This document shows, piece after piece, positions 1 through 8,453 of a stretch of DNA of 64,000 bases (position 1 is its first letter; each line of letters opens with the position of its first letter). Under the pieces are notes generated by a model, which was given only the letters and a program-made list of their open reading frames with translations, made no database searches and had not been told where the DNA came from. Both the position numbers and the translations under genes were made by a program. The stretch comes from Empedobacter sedimenti (GTDB lineage: Bacteria > Bacteroidota > Bacteroidia > Flavobacteriales > Weeksellaceae): the NCBI RefSeq assembly GCF_030005555.1, contig NZ_JASCQG010000009.1, positions 62,001-126,000 of the forward strand. Reading direction: 5' to 3'.

Positions 1-116
1 TTATGATATTGATAAGACAAGCGCCCTCCAACATTAACTTCAATTCTTTTTAATTTATAAAAATCTGTGTCCTCTAATACATAGTAAGAACCCCAAGGTC
101 TGTTTCCTATCTCCAT
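1..116 (-). CDS. Partial cupin, phosphomannose isomerase-like (N-terminus only)
   Basis: The gene runs off the left edge; only about 39 N-terminal residues are visible. They contain RPWGSYYVLED and, further on, KLKRIEV...GGRLSYQYH. These are the conserved opening of the short cupin domain of type-II mannose-6-phosphate isomerases, where the histidines after the GGRLS-like motif begin the metal site. The role inferred is sugar-phosphate isomerisation for mannose metabolism, or a related cupin. I prefer the ATG at 116 because homologues begin a few residues before RPWG; an in-frame ATG at 143 would add nine residues. The gene lies just downstream of the tRNA-Phe terminator and is read in the same direction. 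The metal ligands lie outside the window, so the family assignment is tentative. Confidence 0.55.
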   Translation of the reverse strand, partial: MEIGNRPWGSYYVLEDTDFYKLKRIEVNVGGRLSYQYH

Positions 117-190
117 TGTAATGCAATTTACGGAATATTTCATCAAGATGTTGAGAAATATTCAATTAATAAATTGTTATAATATCTATA

Positions 191-224
191 TAATAAAAAA
201 AACCTCAAACTTGCGTTTGAGGTT
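191..224 (-). terminator. Terminator downstream of tRNA-Phe
   Basis: A 10-bp perfect stem (201-210 with 215-224, loop TTGCG) is followed on the minus strand by a run of eight T. It lies directly after the tRNA 3' end and separates the tRNA from the cupin gene at the left edge. Confidence 0.85.
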
Positions 225-231
225 ATAAATG

Positions 232-307
232 TGGTGGTGCCTCCAGGAATCGAACCAGGGACACAAGGATTTTCAGTCCTTTGCTCTACCAACTGAGCTA
301 AGGCACC
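232..307 (-). tRNA. tRNA-Phe (anticodon GAA), CCA encoded
   Basis: On the minus strand a 76-nt cloverleaf can be drawn. The acceptor stem GGTGCCT pairs with AGGCACC. The D arm contains AGCTCAGTTGGTAGAGC, the anticodon loop reads CTGAAAA with anticodon GAA, and the T arm carries GGTTCGATTCC. Discriminator A and an encoded CCA finish the molecule. Its own promoter (322-354) and terminator (191-224) flank it, so it looks like a single-gene transcription unit. Confidence 0.97.
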
Positions 308-321
308 GTCATTTTGGATTG

Positions 322-354
322 CAAATATAAGGATGTATTTTTTATTAATCCAAA
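322..354 (-). promoter_or_regulatory. Promoter of tRNA-Phe
   Basis: On the minus strand TATATTTG (322-329) matches the Bacteroidota -7 consensus TAnnTTTG. TTTG (351-354) stands 21 bases upstream as a -33 element. The tRNA starts 15 bases downstream of the -7 box. Confidence 0.7.
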
Positions 355-438
355 TTAATTTCAATAAAAATTTAATATTTTTTTAATCATCTGATTTCAA
401 GTATATTTATTTCGGAAAAATAACTTGAATTGTAAAAG

Positions 439-1929
439 ATGGATTTAGTAACAGTGATAGATTGTTGGAATTTTGTAAAGGAATGGAGCTGGATTCCACT
501 TACAATTATCTATTTAACTACAATTTTGACTATTTTATTCAATAATGGAAATCCAACTAAAACAATGGCTTGGATTTTAGTCATCGTTTTTTTGCCAGTT
601 GTTGGTGTTATTATCTATTTTTTCTTTGGGCAAGGTTTCAAAAAAGAACAATATTTCAAGAGAGTTGATAAAACGCATAAAGATGTCGTGAATCAAAAAT
701 GGAATGAGTTAGAAAATTTAATTCAAGATGATTTATCTAAAATTGAAGAAAATTTAGGCTCATTAACGCAAGTTTTTCGTTATCTAAATAACGGGAGAAT
801 TGCTCCTCCATCTACAAATAATGAAGTAAAATTATTGACGAATGGTGAAGAAAAGTTTCCTTTGTTTTTGGACGCTTTACGTTCCGCAACAGATCACATC
901 CATCTCGAATATTATATTTTTGAGGAAGATAAAATAGGTAATGAAATCATTTCAATTTTAGAAGAAAAAGCTAAAAATGGTGTTGATGTACGAATAACGG
1001 TTGATGATTTTGGTTCGCCAGCTCTTAATAAACACAAGAAAAGGTTTGAAGGAACGGGAGTCGATTTCCAGACTTTTTTACCTGTTCATTTTACCTCTTT
1101 GGCAAATTCTAATTACCGAAATCACCGTAAAATATTAATTGTAGATGCTAAAATAGCCTTTGTTGGTGGAATTAATATTTCGGATAAATATATCAATCAA
1201 AATGGTGAGAAAAGTCCCAATAATAAGGTTTATTGGCGCGATACATCTGTGATGATAAAAGGTGAAGCGATAAATATTTTACAATTACGTTTTTACCTTA
1301 ATTGGATGATGACTGACGGGAAAAACTATGCTATTTCGGATTCTAAATATTATAATCTTTCTAAAGAACAATACAAGGATTCCGCAGTTGTAAGTTTCGG
1401 ATTTACTTCGCCAGGAGACAAAATACATTCTGCAATGGAGTCTATGATGTTGGGAATTATGTTGGCAAAGAAAAAAGTACAAATTTGTACACCTTATTTT
1501 ATTCCGAGTGACGAATTTAAAACAGCGATTTTTATTGCCGTTTCTGCCGGTGTAGAAGTAGAATTGATTATTCCAAAAGAAGGAGATTCTGTTATTGTAC
1601 AGCAAGCTTCTTTGTCTTATTTAAAACCTTTTTTGGAGCGTGGTGTTAAAGTTTTTTTATACAACAAAGGCTTTATACATGCAAAAACAATTACGATAGA
1701 TGACGAAATAGCGTATATCGGAACTGTAAATTTAGATTACAGAAGCTTTTTTATCAATTTTGAGATAACTTCTGTTCTTCAGAATGATGGATTATTACAA
1801 GAAATGGCAAAACATTTTGAGATTGATCGAAATAATTCGGATATTTTAACAATAGAACATTGGATGAATCGACCTTGGTATAATCGTGCATTTGCATCAG
1901 TTTGCAGATTATTAGCTCCAATCTTATAA
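439..1929 (+). CDS. cls: Cardiolipin synthase
   Basis: This inner-membrane phospholipase-D-superfamily enzyme condenses phosphatidylglycerol into cardiolipin. The 496-residue protein starts with two hydrophobic segments (about residues 14-31 and 43-63), as in ClsA-type synthases. It has both catalytic HKD motifs: HRKILIVD with His at about residue 229, followed by GGINISD, and HAKTITIDD with His at about residue 414, followed by GTVNLDYRS. Length is typical of the family. The start gives a normal N-terminal membrane anchor. A small membrane-protein gene follows after 32 bp and the two probably share a transcript that ends at the palindromic terminator 2101-2146. Assignment is firm; which Cls paralogue it represents cannot be told from sequence alone. 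Confidence 0.93.
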   Translation: MDLVTVIDCWNFVKEWSWIPLTIIYLTTILTILFNNGNPTKTMAWILVIVFLPVVGVIIYFFFGQGFKKEQYFKRVDKTHKDVVNQKWNELENLIQDDLSKIEENLGSLTQVFRYLNNGRIAPPSTNNEVKLLTNGEEKFPLFLDALRSATDHIHLEYYIFEEDKIGNEIISILEEKAKNGVDVRITVDDFGSPALNKHKKRFEGTGVDFQTFLPVHFTSLANSNYRNHRKILIVDAKIAFVGGINISDKYINQNGEKSPNNKVYWRDTSVMIKGEAINILQLRFYLNWMMTDGKNYAISDSKYYNLSKEQYKDSAVVSFGFTSPGDKIHSAMESMMLGIMLAKKKVQICTPYFIPSDEFKTAIFIAVSAGVEVELIIPKEGDSVIVQQASLSYLKPFLERGVKVFLYNKGFIHAKTITIDDEIAYIGTVNLDYRSFFINFEITSVLQNDGLLQEMAKHFEIDRNNSDILTIEHWMNRPWYNRAFASVCRLLAPIL

Positions 1930-1961
1930 ATTATCTTATCTTAGAAAAAAACTTAACTACG

Positions 1962-2102
1962 ATGAAAAAAATATCTTTATCAATTGGTAGAATAGCATTA
2001 GGAGCTATTTTAGCTTACGGAATATTAAATTTTATCGATCATCCAGAAACGATTATTCAGTCTTTTAAAGCTGGTGTTTTAGATGGATTTTCAGGAAAAT
2101 AA
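1962..2102 (+). CDS. Small single-span membrane protein, 46 residues
   Basis: The product is a 46-residue protein beginning MKKISLSIGRIALGAILAYG, with one probable membrane-spanning or amphipathic segment (about residues 4-25) and a short polar C-terminal half ending in FSGK. I chose the ATG at 1962. An earlier in-frame ATG at 1902 lies inside cls and would add twenty non-hydrophobic residues. The gene sits 32 bp after cls and ends exactly at the start of a strong palindromic terminator, so it is very likely co-transcribed with cls. I do not recognise the family. Position suggests a link to the membrane or to cardiolipin synthesis, but that is inference only. Confidence 0.6.
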   Translation: MKKISLSIGRIALGAILAYGILNFIDHPETIIQSFKAGVLDGFSGK

Positions 2103-2146
2103 AAAAACAAGCGCTATTTCAAATTTGAAATAGCGCTTGTTTTTTT
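2101..2146. terminator. Bidirectional terminator, 46-bp perfect palindrome
   Basis: A perfect 23+23 bp palindrome has A/T runs at both outer ends, so it can form a hairpin followed by a U-tract in either direction. It lies between the convergent cls / small-protein unit and the HdeD-like gene. Confidence 0.92.
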
Positions 2147-2155
2147 ATAATAAGA

Positions 2156-2791
2156 TTAGTCTCTAAAATCTTCAATTTCTTTTCTAATTTCTTCGTATCG
2201 TTTTCTCAAATCATCCGAAATTTTTTGAGGAATTCCTTTTACACGTTTTAATTGTAAAGACACAAAAATCGCAAAAATTCCAGACGTTATTACCGCTAAA
2301 GCCATCCAAGTTACTGCTGTTAAGCCAGCTAAAGCAGGAGAAGCTAATAAGATGAAAGCTAAAATTAATCCAACAATTGAGATAAATAATGTTCCTCCCC
2401 AATCTTTTACTCCATAGTTCTTAAGATCAAATGCGTAGCTAATTCCAGCAATAGAACGAAACATAACTAAAAACCCGATGTAAGCTGCAAAAACTTCTAA
2501 ACTTAAAACAGGGTTTGTAACTAACAAAAGTCCTACAATAGTTGTTACAATTCCGTAAGCTAATGTCCAACCCCAGCTATCAATTTCATCTTTATTCGAA
2601 AGAGAGAAAATGATTTCTGAAACTCCTGAGAATAAAAAAGATACCGCAAAAAATATAGATAAAGCTGTATAAGAAGCTAATGGGTTAGCAAAACAGTATA
2701 TACCTAATCCAATAAAAAGGATTCCGATAATTGATAAAATCCACCAATATTTGATTGAATTTTTAATTGATTTATAAAAGGTTCTTGCCAT
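2156..2791 (-). CDS. HdeD family membrane protein (DUF308)
   Basis: A 211-residue integral membrane protein with six predicted hydrophobic segments arranged as three helical-hairpin repeats. Each repeat has the pattern W..L..GI....GL......P, as seen in WWILSIIGILFIGLGIY, WGWTLAYGIVTTIVGLL and WGGTLFISIVGLILAFI. This is the DUF308/HdeD pattern. In enterobacteria HdeD is associated with acid resistance; here only a membrane role can be inferred. A charged C-terminal tail (about residues 182-211, rich in K, R, E, D) faces the cytoplasm or periplasm. It is transcribed toward cls and shares its terminator. I see no strong promoter upstream. Confidence 0.85.
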   Translation of the reverse strand: MARTFYKSIKNSIKYWWILSIIGILFIGLGIYCFANPLASYTALSIFFAVSFLFSGVSEIIFSLSNKDEIDSWGWTLAYGIVTTIVGLLLVTNPVLSLEVFAAYIGFLVMFRSIAGISYAFDLKNYGVKDWGGTLFISIVGLILAFILLASPALAGLTAVTWMALAVITSGIFAIFVSLQLKRVKGIPQKISDDLRKRYEEIRKEIEDFRD

Positions 2792-2923
2792 AATAGGTTT
2801 TTGAATTTTATTTAAATGATGTCTAAATTTAGGAATAATTCAATAAAAACTAGTGATTTTTATCTAATTTTTAATGATTCAAGAATAGTATAATTTCGAG
2901 ATTAAATTTTTTTAAATTAAACT

Positions 2924-2931
2924 TAACTTTG
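2924..2931 (+). promoter_or_regulatory. Promoter -7 element for HMG-CoA synthase
   Basis: TAACTTTG matches TAnnTTTG and lies 24 bases before the HMG-CoA synthase ATG. No clear TTG is seen at the expected -33 position. Confidence 0.5.
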
Positions 2932-2955
2932 AAGTTCGCTTAAAAAATACTCAGA

Positions 2956-4281
2956 ATGAAATATGGAATTGAGGCGGCTTCTATCTACGTCCCACACATC
3001 TATTTGCCTATAAAAGACTTAGCAATAAAAAGAAATATTGATCCCGAAAAACTAGAATTAGGATTAGGACTTAAAAAAATGGCTATCCTCGATGTGCACG
3101 AAGATACAGCGACAATTGCGGCGAATGCTTTACTGAAATTAATCAAAGATTTTAAGATTAATCCTACAGAAATTGGGCGCATTTATTTAGGTACAGAAAG
3201 TGCTCTAGATGGTGCAAAACCTACTGCAACTTACGCTGTTCAGTTGGTAGAATCTGTTTTGGAAGATGAATTTGGAGCTCGAATTTTTAAACATACTGAT
3301 ATTGTCGACATGACGTTTGCTTGTATTGGTGGAGTTGATGCAATGCAGAATTCGATAGATTATGTACGTGTTAATCCGGAGAAAAAAGCAATTGTAATTG
3401 CAGCAGATTATGCTAAATATGGATTAGAATCGACAGGAGAATATACGCAAGGCGCTGGTGCTGTAGCAGTTTTAATTTCAAATCAACCAAATTTAATCGA
3501 GTTTGATTCTGTTTGGGGAATTGGAACAGAATCGGTTTTTGATTTCTTTAAACCACGCCAAACTACATCTCAAGAAGAAGTTTTAAATACTTTAGAAACA
3601 ACAAAATCGGAGATAGAGATTTTTTCTGATGAACCCGTTTTTGAAGGTCAGTATTCAAACGAATGTTATAAAAATCGTGTTCGAGAAGCTTATTATAACT
3701 TTAAAGAACAAGCCGGTATTACAACAAAATTATACGAGAATTGGCGTTATATAGCGTTTCATTTACCATATGCTTTTCAAGGAAAACGAATGTTTTCGGA
3801 TGTTTTTGCTTTAGAAAACAATCAAGATAACTCGAACGATAATCTGAAATTGGTTTCAAAATCGGACGAATATAAAGCTTTAATTAAAGAGAAAGTTGAG
3901 CCAACTCAACGTGCTTCGTCAGAAATTGGGAATATGTACACAGCGTCTATTTTTACAGCTTTTTTGTCTGCATTACAAGTTAGTTTTGATGTAAACGAGG
4001 AATTGGTAGGACAAAAAATAGGGTTTATTGCGTATGGATCTGGATCAAAATCAAAAGTTTTTCAAGGACAAATTGGTGAAGGTTGGAAAAACGTGATGAA
4101 TAAAATGAATTTATTTGAATATTTGAATGATAGACAAGAGATTTCTTTTGAGCAATACCAAGATTTACATAATAAGAATCTGAAAACATCGATAAATAAT
4201 TCGAAAGGATTTGCTTTAGATCGCATAGAAAAAGAGAATCCAGATTTGAAAGGAGCAAGATATTACACATTTAATGGATAA
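2956..4281 (+). CDS. Hydroxymethylglutaryl-CoA synthase family protein
   Basis: The protein catalyses condensation of acetyl-CoA with acetoacetyl-CoA to HMG-CoA, the entry step of the mevalonate route to isoprenoids. The 441-residue thiolase-fold protein has the nucleophile region DMTFACIGG with Cys at residue 123. A downstream His lies in AFHLPYAFQGKRM, and GSGSKSKVFQG sits near the C-terminus, as in bacterial HMG-CoA synthases. Flavobacteria use the mevalonate pathway, and a mevalonate kinase and isoprenyl transferase occur elsewhere in this window, which supports the call. It is a monocistronic unit with a TAnnTTTG promoter and a long hairpin terminator. The name mvaS would be reasonable, but I leave the symbol blank because KAS-III-like relatives exist in this superfamily. 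Confidence 0.85.
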   Translation: MKYGIEAASIYVPHIYLPIKDLAIKRNIDPEKLELGLGLKKMAILDVHEDTATIAANALLKLIKDFKINPTEIGRIYLGTESALDGAKPTATYAVQLVESVLEDEFGARIFKHTDIVDMTFACIGGVDAMQNSIDYVRVNPEKKAIVIAADYAKYGLESTGEYTQGAGAVAVLISNQPNLIEFDSVWGIGTESVFDFFKPRQTTSQEEVLNTLETTKSEIEIFSDEPVFEGQYSNECYKNRVREAYYNFKEQAGITTKLYENWRYIAFHLPYAFQGKRMFSDVFALENNQDNSNDNLKLVSKSDEYKALIKEKVEPTQRASSEIGNMYTASIFTAFLSALQVSFDVNEELVGQKIGFIAYGSGSKSKVFQGQIGEGWKNVMNKMNLFEYLNDRQEISFEQYQDLHNKNLKTSINNSKGFALDRIEKENPDLKGARYYTFNG

Positions 4282-4294
4282 AATTGTGTCAGAA

Positions 4295-4338
4295 TTAAAC
4301 AAGAAAACCTTGCAATTTTGCAAGGTTTTCTTGTTTAA
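4295..4338. terminator. Bidirectional terminator, 21-bp perfect stem
   Basis: Arms 4295-4315 and 4318-4338 are perfectly complementary around a TT centre. It lies between the convergent HMG-CoA synthase and lipoprotein genes and can serve both. Confidence 0.88.
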
Positions 4339-4345
4339 TAAATAT

Positions 4346-5257
4346 TTATTTTAACTCCATTCGTTTTTTTGCTTCATCTAGCCAAGGCTGATAATCACAG
4401 TGTTTCTGTATAGCTTGATAAATTGCTGTACTGTTTTGATCTTTTGGATTAAGTTCATAAATTAACGAATTAATAAATCCATTTTTTATCGCTTTGCTTT
4501 TAACTTCTTCAAGTAAGCTATCTGCTGAAAATCCTTGGTATAATTTCTCTTGTAAATGAGTTAAGACAATATTTCGATAGCTTTGATAAGTTTTGTAGTC
4601 ATCATCATTATCTAGGTCAATTTTATCTAACTCTTTCAAAAAATCTACTGGTAATTGTTGTGATGCAGGATTGTAATATGCATAAGTATCTTTATACAAA
4701 TACAATAAGTTAATAAAATCGTAGTTTAAATTTTGTTCTTCAGTTTTGATAAAAGAAGGATTAACATCTAAATTCTTTAGATTATTAAAAACAATTTCGT
4801 GAAATGTTTTTATTTTTTCTCTAAAATCTGGAGGTGCTAATTGAAATAATTCGGTATTATTGGTTAGAAATTGATCCGCTTTAAAACTTTTTTCGATCAA
4901 ATAATTGTTTCGATTATCACCTTTTCCTGAAAATTTAAATTGACTCTCTATTTTATTTAAATCAGCGTTTAGCACTAAACTATCACCTGGAACTAAATAA
5001 ATAGTAAATTCTTCTCGATCTATTGAAAGTTTTTTGTAACCTTCGTCAACTAATTGAACTGTATCTGAGAAATTTCCATCAAAATCTAATGCAAAAGCTT
5101 TTTCTCGGTTATTCAATAATAGGTAAATGCTATCAGTTTGTGCATTCGCTATTCGTCCACCAAAGTAGATAATTTCACCTTTTTTTGAGTTGGGTGAGCA
5201 ACTGTACATTATAATTAAAATTAGCGGGAGAAATCTCCACCATTTTTTCGTTTTCAT
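4346..5257 (-). CDS. Lipoprotein with TlpA N-terminal-type (DUF4369-like) domain
   Basis: A 303-residue predicted lipoprotein: hydrophobic signal followed by the lipobox MYSC, Cys at about residue 20. The next hundred residues (GEIIYFGGRIANAQTDSIYLLL ... GNFSDTVQLVDEGYKKLS ... YLVPGDSLVLNAD ... FSGKGDNRNNYL, given here as separated pieces) resemble the beta-rich N-terminal domain found before thioredoxin folds in Bacteroidota TlpA/ResA-like proteins. No thioredoxin CxxC domain follows; the rest is a helical, charged region. It is the last gene of the operon acyltransferase-M1 peptidase-RNase HI, 29 bp after rnhA. An envelope role is likely but the exact function is unknown. Confidence 0.7.
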   Translation of the reverse strand: MKTKKWWRFLPLILIIMYSCSPNSKKGEIIYFGGRIANAQTDSIYLLLNNREKAFALDFDGNFSDTVQLVDEGYKKLSIDREEFTIYLVPGDSLVLNADLNKIESQFKFSGKGDNRNNYLIEKSFKADQFLTNNTELFQLAPPDFREKIKTFHEIVFNNLKNLDVNPSFIKTEEQNLNYDFINLLYLYKDTYAYYNPASQQLPVDFLKELDKIDLDNDDDYKTYQSYRNIVLTHLQEKLYQGFSADSLLEEVKSKAIKNGFINSLIYELNPKDQNSTAIYQAIQKHCDYQPWLDEAKKRMELK

Positions 5258-5286
5258 TGTTTTTTCTCCTTCACAAAATTAGAAAA

Positions 5287-5760
5287 TTATTCTTCGTTTT
5301 GATGAATTTCGAAGTAAGAATCTATCTTAAAATTTTCGGGTTTATTTGCAGCAGCAACAGCTAATTTATCAGCTTCTTCGTTCCAATGATGTCCGGCGTG
5401 ACCTTTTATCCACTGAAATTTTACACGATGAATTTTGTAAACATCTAAAAAGCGTCGCCACAAATCTTCGTTCTTTTTTCCTTTGAAATTCTTTTGCAAC
5501 CAACCAAAAACCCAACGTTTTTCTACTGCATCTACCACGTATTTAGAATCTGTGACAATGGTAATTTCTGTATTGGTAAATTTTAGCGTTTCTAAAGCTG
5601 TGATAACTGCCAACAATTCCATTCGGTTATTCGTAGTTAGCCGAAAACCTTGAGAAATTTCTTTTTTGACTTTTTTCTCGGTTTCCAACAAAATACAACC
5701 AAATCCTCCTGGACCAGGATTTCCCAACGACGAACCGTCTGTATATGCTACAATCGCCAT
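5287..5760 (-). CDS. rnhA: Ribonuclease HI
   Basis: This endonuclease cleaves the RNA strand of RNA-DNA hybrids, removing primers and R-loops. The 157-residue protein carries the complete acidic active site: YTDGSSLGNPGPGG at the start (first Asp at residue 8), NNRMELLAVITALE (Glu), TDSKYVVDAV (Asp) and EEADKLAVAAA (final Asp), plus the substrate-binding segment WIKGHAGHHWNEEAD. Length matches the bacterial family. It lies three bases downstream of the M1 aminopeptidase stop codon, so it is translated from a polycistronic message. Confidence 0.96.
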   Translation of the reverse strand: MAIVAYTDGSSLGNPGPGGFGCILLETEKKVKKEISQGFRLTTNNRMELLAVITALETLKFTNTEITIVTDSKYVVDAVEKRWVFGWLQKNFKGKKNEDLWRRFLDVYKIHRVKFQWIKGHAGHHWNEEADKLAVAAANKPENFKIDSYFEIHQNEE

Positions 5761-5763
5761 GTT

Positions 5764-7614
5764 TTATGGTTTGTAATTTAACATTGTATCTATAGTTTGA
5801 CGCGCTACAAAATGATAATTTGGACGTGCATCTTTGTAAATATTCTTTGCTAAATCTAATTGATTAGATTCTTTTAAAGCTAAGTATAAAGGCTCTAAAA
5901 ATTTACGACGACCAACATTTACCAAGAATTCTTTCGCATTTGTGTTGACTTTATCATAATGCATTAAAAATGCTTTTTCGTACCAAGCTGTTTCTATTTC
6001 AGGATTTTTTGAATTTGTAAAATCATAAATAGCATCCAAATAAGCTAAATCTTCTTTTGTGTTTTTAGTTGTATCAATTTGACGAATAAAATGAACCCAT
6101 TCGTTTGTAGATTTCGTAGAAATTGCCACCTTTTTCGGAGCAACTTTATTTCGTCCGTTTGTAATATCTTGCTGTAATTGAGCTTCTGCTAAATCAAATA
6201 ATTTTGAAGTAGGTTTTTTTAAATCTTTTGGCCACCCTGTATTATAAATCCATTCTTGAACAAAAGAATCGTCTCCATTTGTCAAATTAGCTTTCAAATA
6301 ATCCACAAATTTTTCTGTAGTCATCGTTTGGAAAGCATGCGAAGAAAAATATTGATTCAAGAATTGATCAAACTTTTCACGACCATATTTATCTTCTAAC
6401 ATTTTCAAAAATAAATAACCTTTATCGTACGGAACATCTGAAAAAGCATCATCAGGATTTGCACCTTTCATGTTCACTTTTAATGAAGTATATTTTTCTG
6501 GAATATTTTTCATCGACGTCTCCAAATCCTGAAACCCGATTACCGAAATCATATCCGCATAATCTTTTCCTTCTAATTCTTCCATGATTCTACGCTCAAA
6601 ATAAACTGTAAATCCTTCGTTCACCCAGAAATCATCCCAAGTAGAATTCGTTACTAAATTTCCAGACCAAGAATGCGCCAACTCGTGTGCAATCAAATTC
6701 GTCATCGAACGATCACCAACAATTGCAGTCGGCGTAGCAAATGTTAAACGTGGATTTTCCATTCCACCAAAAGGAAAAGAAGGTGGTAAAACCAAGACAT
6801 CAAATTGTTCCCACGGATATTTTCCGTACAATTTTTCGGCAGCAGTCACCATTTTTCCCATATCGGCAAATTCCCATGAAGCAGCTTTCAACAAACCAGG
6901 TTCTGCATAAACACCAGTTCTGTTGTCGATTGGTTGATATTGCACATCACCAACAGCCAAAGCAATCAAATAAGGCGCAATTGGTTGTGGCATTTTGAAG
7001 GTATAAATTCCTTCGGCATTTTTTTCTTTTGGATTAATTGCACTCATCAAAGGCAACAAATCTTTTGGTGTTTTTACTTTTGCATCATACGTTACACGAA
7101 CACTTGGTGTATCCTGAATCGGAATCCAAGAACGTGTTAAAATCGCTTGACCTTGCGATAATAAAAAAGGATGTTTTTTATCGTGTGTTTGTTGTGGATT
7201 TAACCATTGTAAAGCATTTGCATCTGGCGAAGTTTTGTAGAAAACTTTTACAATTGTATCATTTGGTGTGACATCAATAATTAAAGCTTGACCTTTGATT
7301 GAATCTTTTTCACCTAATTTGTATGTTGTTTTTTGCCCATTCGCTAATAAAACTGAATCAATTGTTAGTTTTTCGGTATCTAAAATCAATTGTTTTGCTT
7401 GATTATTTTCGAATGTATAAGCTGCCGAACCTTTAATTTGATGCGTATCGAAATCAGTTTCAATATCCAAGCTCAAATGTTTGATGCGAGCTTTATCTAA
7501 ATCAGCAAAAGTTTGATTGTCTTTTGCTTCAGTATTTGTCGTAGAAGAGATTTGTTTATTACAACTTGTAGCAATTAATGTTGTTCCAAGAGCTATATAA
7601 ACTAAATTTTTCAT
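5764..7614 (-). CDS. M1 family aminopeptidase (leukotriene-A4-hydrolase-like), lipoprotein
   Basis: A 616-residue zinc aminopeptidase that removes N-terminal residues from peptides, probably at the cell envelope. The N-terminus is a lipoprotein signal with lipobox ATSC at about residue 18. The peptide-anchoring motif is GGMEN. The zinc site is HELAH (His310, Glu311, His314) with the third ligand Glu333 in NEGF, giving the canonical HExxH-x18-E. A C-terminal helical domain of LTA4-hydrolase type follows. Its start overlaps the acyltransferase stop by four bases, which indicates translational coupling, and rnhA follows three bases after it. Substrate is unknown; peptide scavenging is a reasonable inference for a proteolytic flavobacterium. 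Confidence 0.93.
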   Translation of the reverse strand: MKNLVYIALGTTLIATSCNKQISSTTNTEAKDNQTFADLDKARIKHLSLDIETDFDTHQIKGSAAYTFENNQAKQLILDTEKLTIDSVLLANGQKTTYKLGEKDSIKGQALIIDVTPNDTIVKVFYKTSPDANALQWLNPQQTHDKKHPFLLSQGQAILTRSWIPIQDTPSVRVTYDAKVKTPKDLLPLMSAINPKEKNAEGIYTFKMPQPIAPYLIALAVGDVQYQPIDNRTGVYAEPGLLKAASWEFADMGKMVTAAEKLYGKYPWEQFDVLVLPPSFPFGGMENPRLTFATPTAIVGDRSMTNLIAHELAHSWSGNLVTNSTWDDFWVNEGFTVYFERRIMEELEGKDYADMISVIGFQDLETSMKNIPEKYTSLKVNMKGANPDDAFSDVPYDKGYLFLKMLEDKYGREKFDQFLNQYFSSHAFQTMTTEKFVDYLKANLTNGDDSFVQEWIYNTGWPKDLKKPTSKLFDLAEAQLQQDITNGRNKVAPKKVAISTKSTNEWVHFIRQIDTTKNTKEDLAYLDAIYDFTNSKNPEIETAWYEKAFLMHYDKVNTNAKEFLVNVGRRKFLEPLYLALKESNQLDLAKNIYKDARPNYHFVARQTIDTMLNYKP

Positions 7615-8357
7615 TGTTCTAAATCTTTTAATATTGTATTGTAAGCAGCTTCTTTTAATGCAGCTTTATCGTTTTTAACGTTTAAATCTTTCGTTTCGAA
7701 AGTTGCTAATAATCGAACTCTAATTTTTCCTGGATAACCTCTAAACCAATTGAATGGAAACATTTTATTTACACCATGAATAGCAATGACAGCCAAAGGC
7801 GTTTTTGTTTCGATGGCAATGTTAAACGCACCATCTTTAAAAGGATCTAAATAAATTTTGAATTCTTTGTCGTTGGTTACACCACCTTCAGGAAAAATAA
7901 AAATGCTGAGATCTTTGTCTAATTTTTTCTTAGCTTCGGGATAAACAAGCGCTTTACTACGTGCACTTTTTCGGTCGACAGGAATACAAATTCGTTCGAA
8001 TATTCTTCCAAATATAGGAATTTTAAGTAATTCTGCCTTGCCTACAAATACAATTGGATGATGCTTTAGAATTGTCAACATTAACATAATGTCCATCACC
8101 GAAGTATGATTAGCTATAAAAACATAATTTTCTTTGGGATCGAGAGGAACAAGTTTTTTGTAATCAATTCGGAATCCTGTCCCGTACAAAACAAATTTGC
8201 CCCAATATCTAATTAAAGGATAGATATAAGGGAATGTTTTTTCGAAACTTGCCAAAGGCAATACGATAAAAACGCCGATTGTTAGGACATAAATTGCGGC
8301 TAGCAAAATCATCCAAATGCGCCAAATAAGGACAAAAAAACCTGTGATGTATTTCAT
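7611..8357 (-). CDS. plsC: 1-acyl-sn-glycerol-3-phosphate acyltransferase
   Basis: An inner-membrane enzyme that acylates lysophosphatidic acid to phosphatidic acid in phospholipid synthesis. The 248-residue protein starts with a hydrophobic segment (about residues 6-37) and contains the acyltransferase motifs NHTSVMD (the HxxxxD catalytic pair), FVGKAELLKIPIFG, and FPEGGVTND. Size fits the PlsC family. It is the first gene of a four-gene operon, and its stop overlaps the ATG of the M1 peptidase. On the minus strand TATCTTTA (8376-8383) is a near-consensus -7 element upstream of its ATG. Confidence 0.9.
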   Translation of the reverse strand: MKYITGFFVLIWRIWMILLAAIYVLTIGVFIVLPLASFEKTFPYIYPLIRYWGKFVLYGTGFRIDYKKLVPLDPKENYVFIANHTSVMDIMLMLTILKHHPIVFVGKAELLKIPIFGRIFERICIPVDRKSARSKALVYPEAKKKLDKDLSIFIFPEGGVTNDKEFKIYLDPFKDGAFNIAIETKTPLAVIAIHGVNKMFPFNWFRGYPGKIRVRLLATFETKDLNVKNDKAALKEAAYNTILKDLEQ

Positions 8358-8453
8358 TGAGTTGGTTTAGTGGAGTAAAGATATGGAGAAAATAATTTGA
8401 TATAAAATATTAAATTATTTAGTATTTTTAGTAAACAATTAAACCATAAAAAA

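Noticed and set aside
1902-1961. Longer start for the small membrane protein overlapping cls
   Set aside because: It would begin inside cls and add twenty residues that break the hydrophobic N-terminus; the ATG at 1962 fits better.
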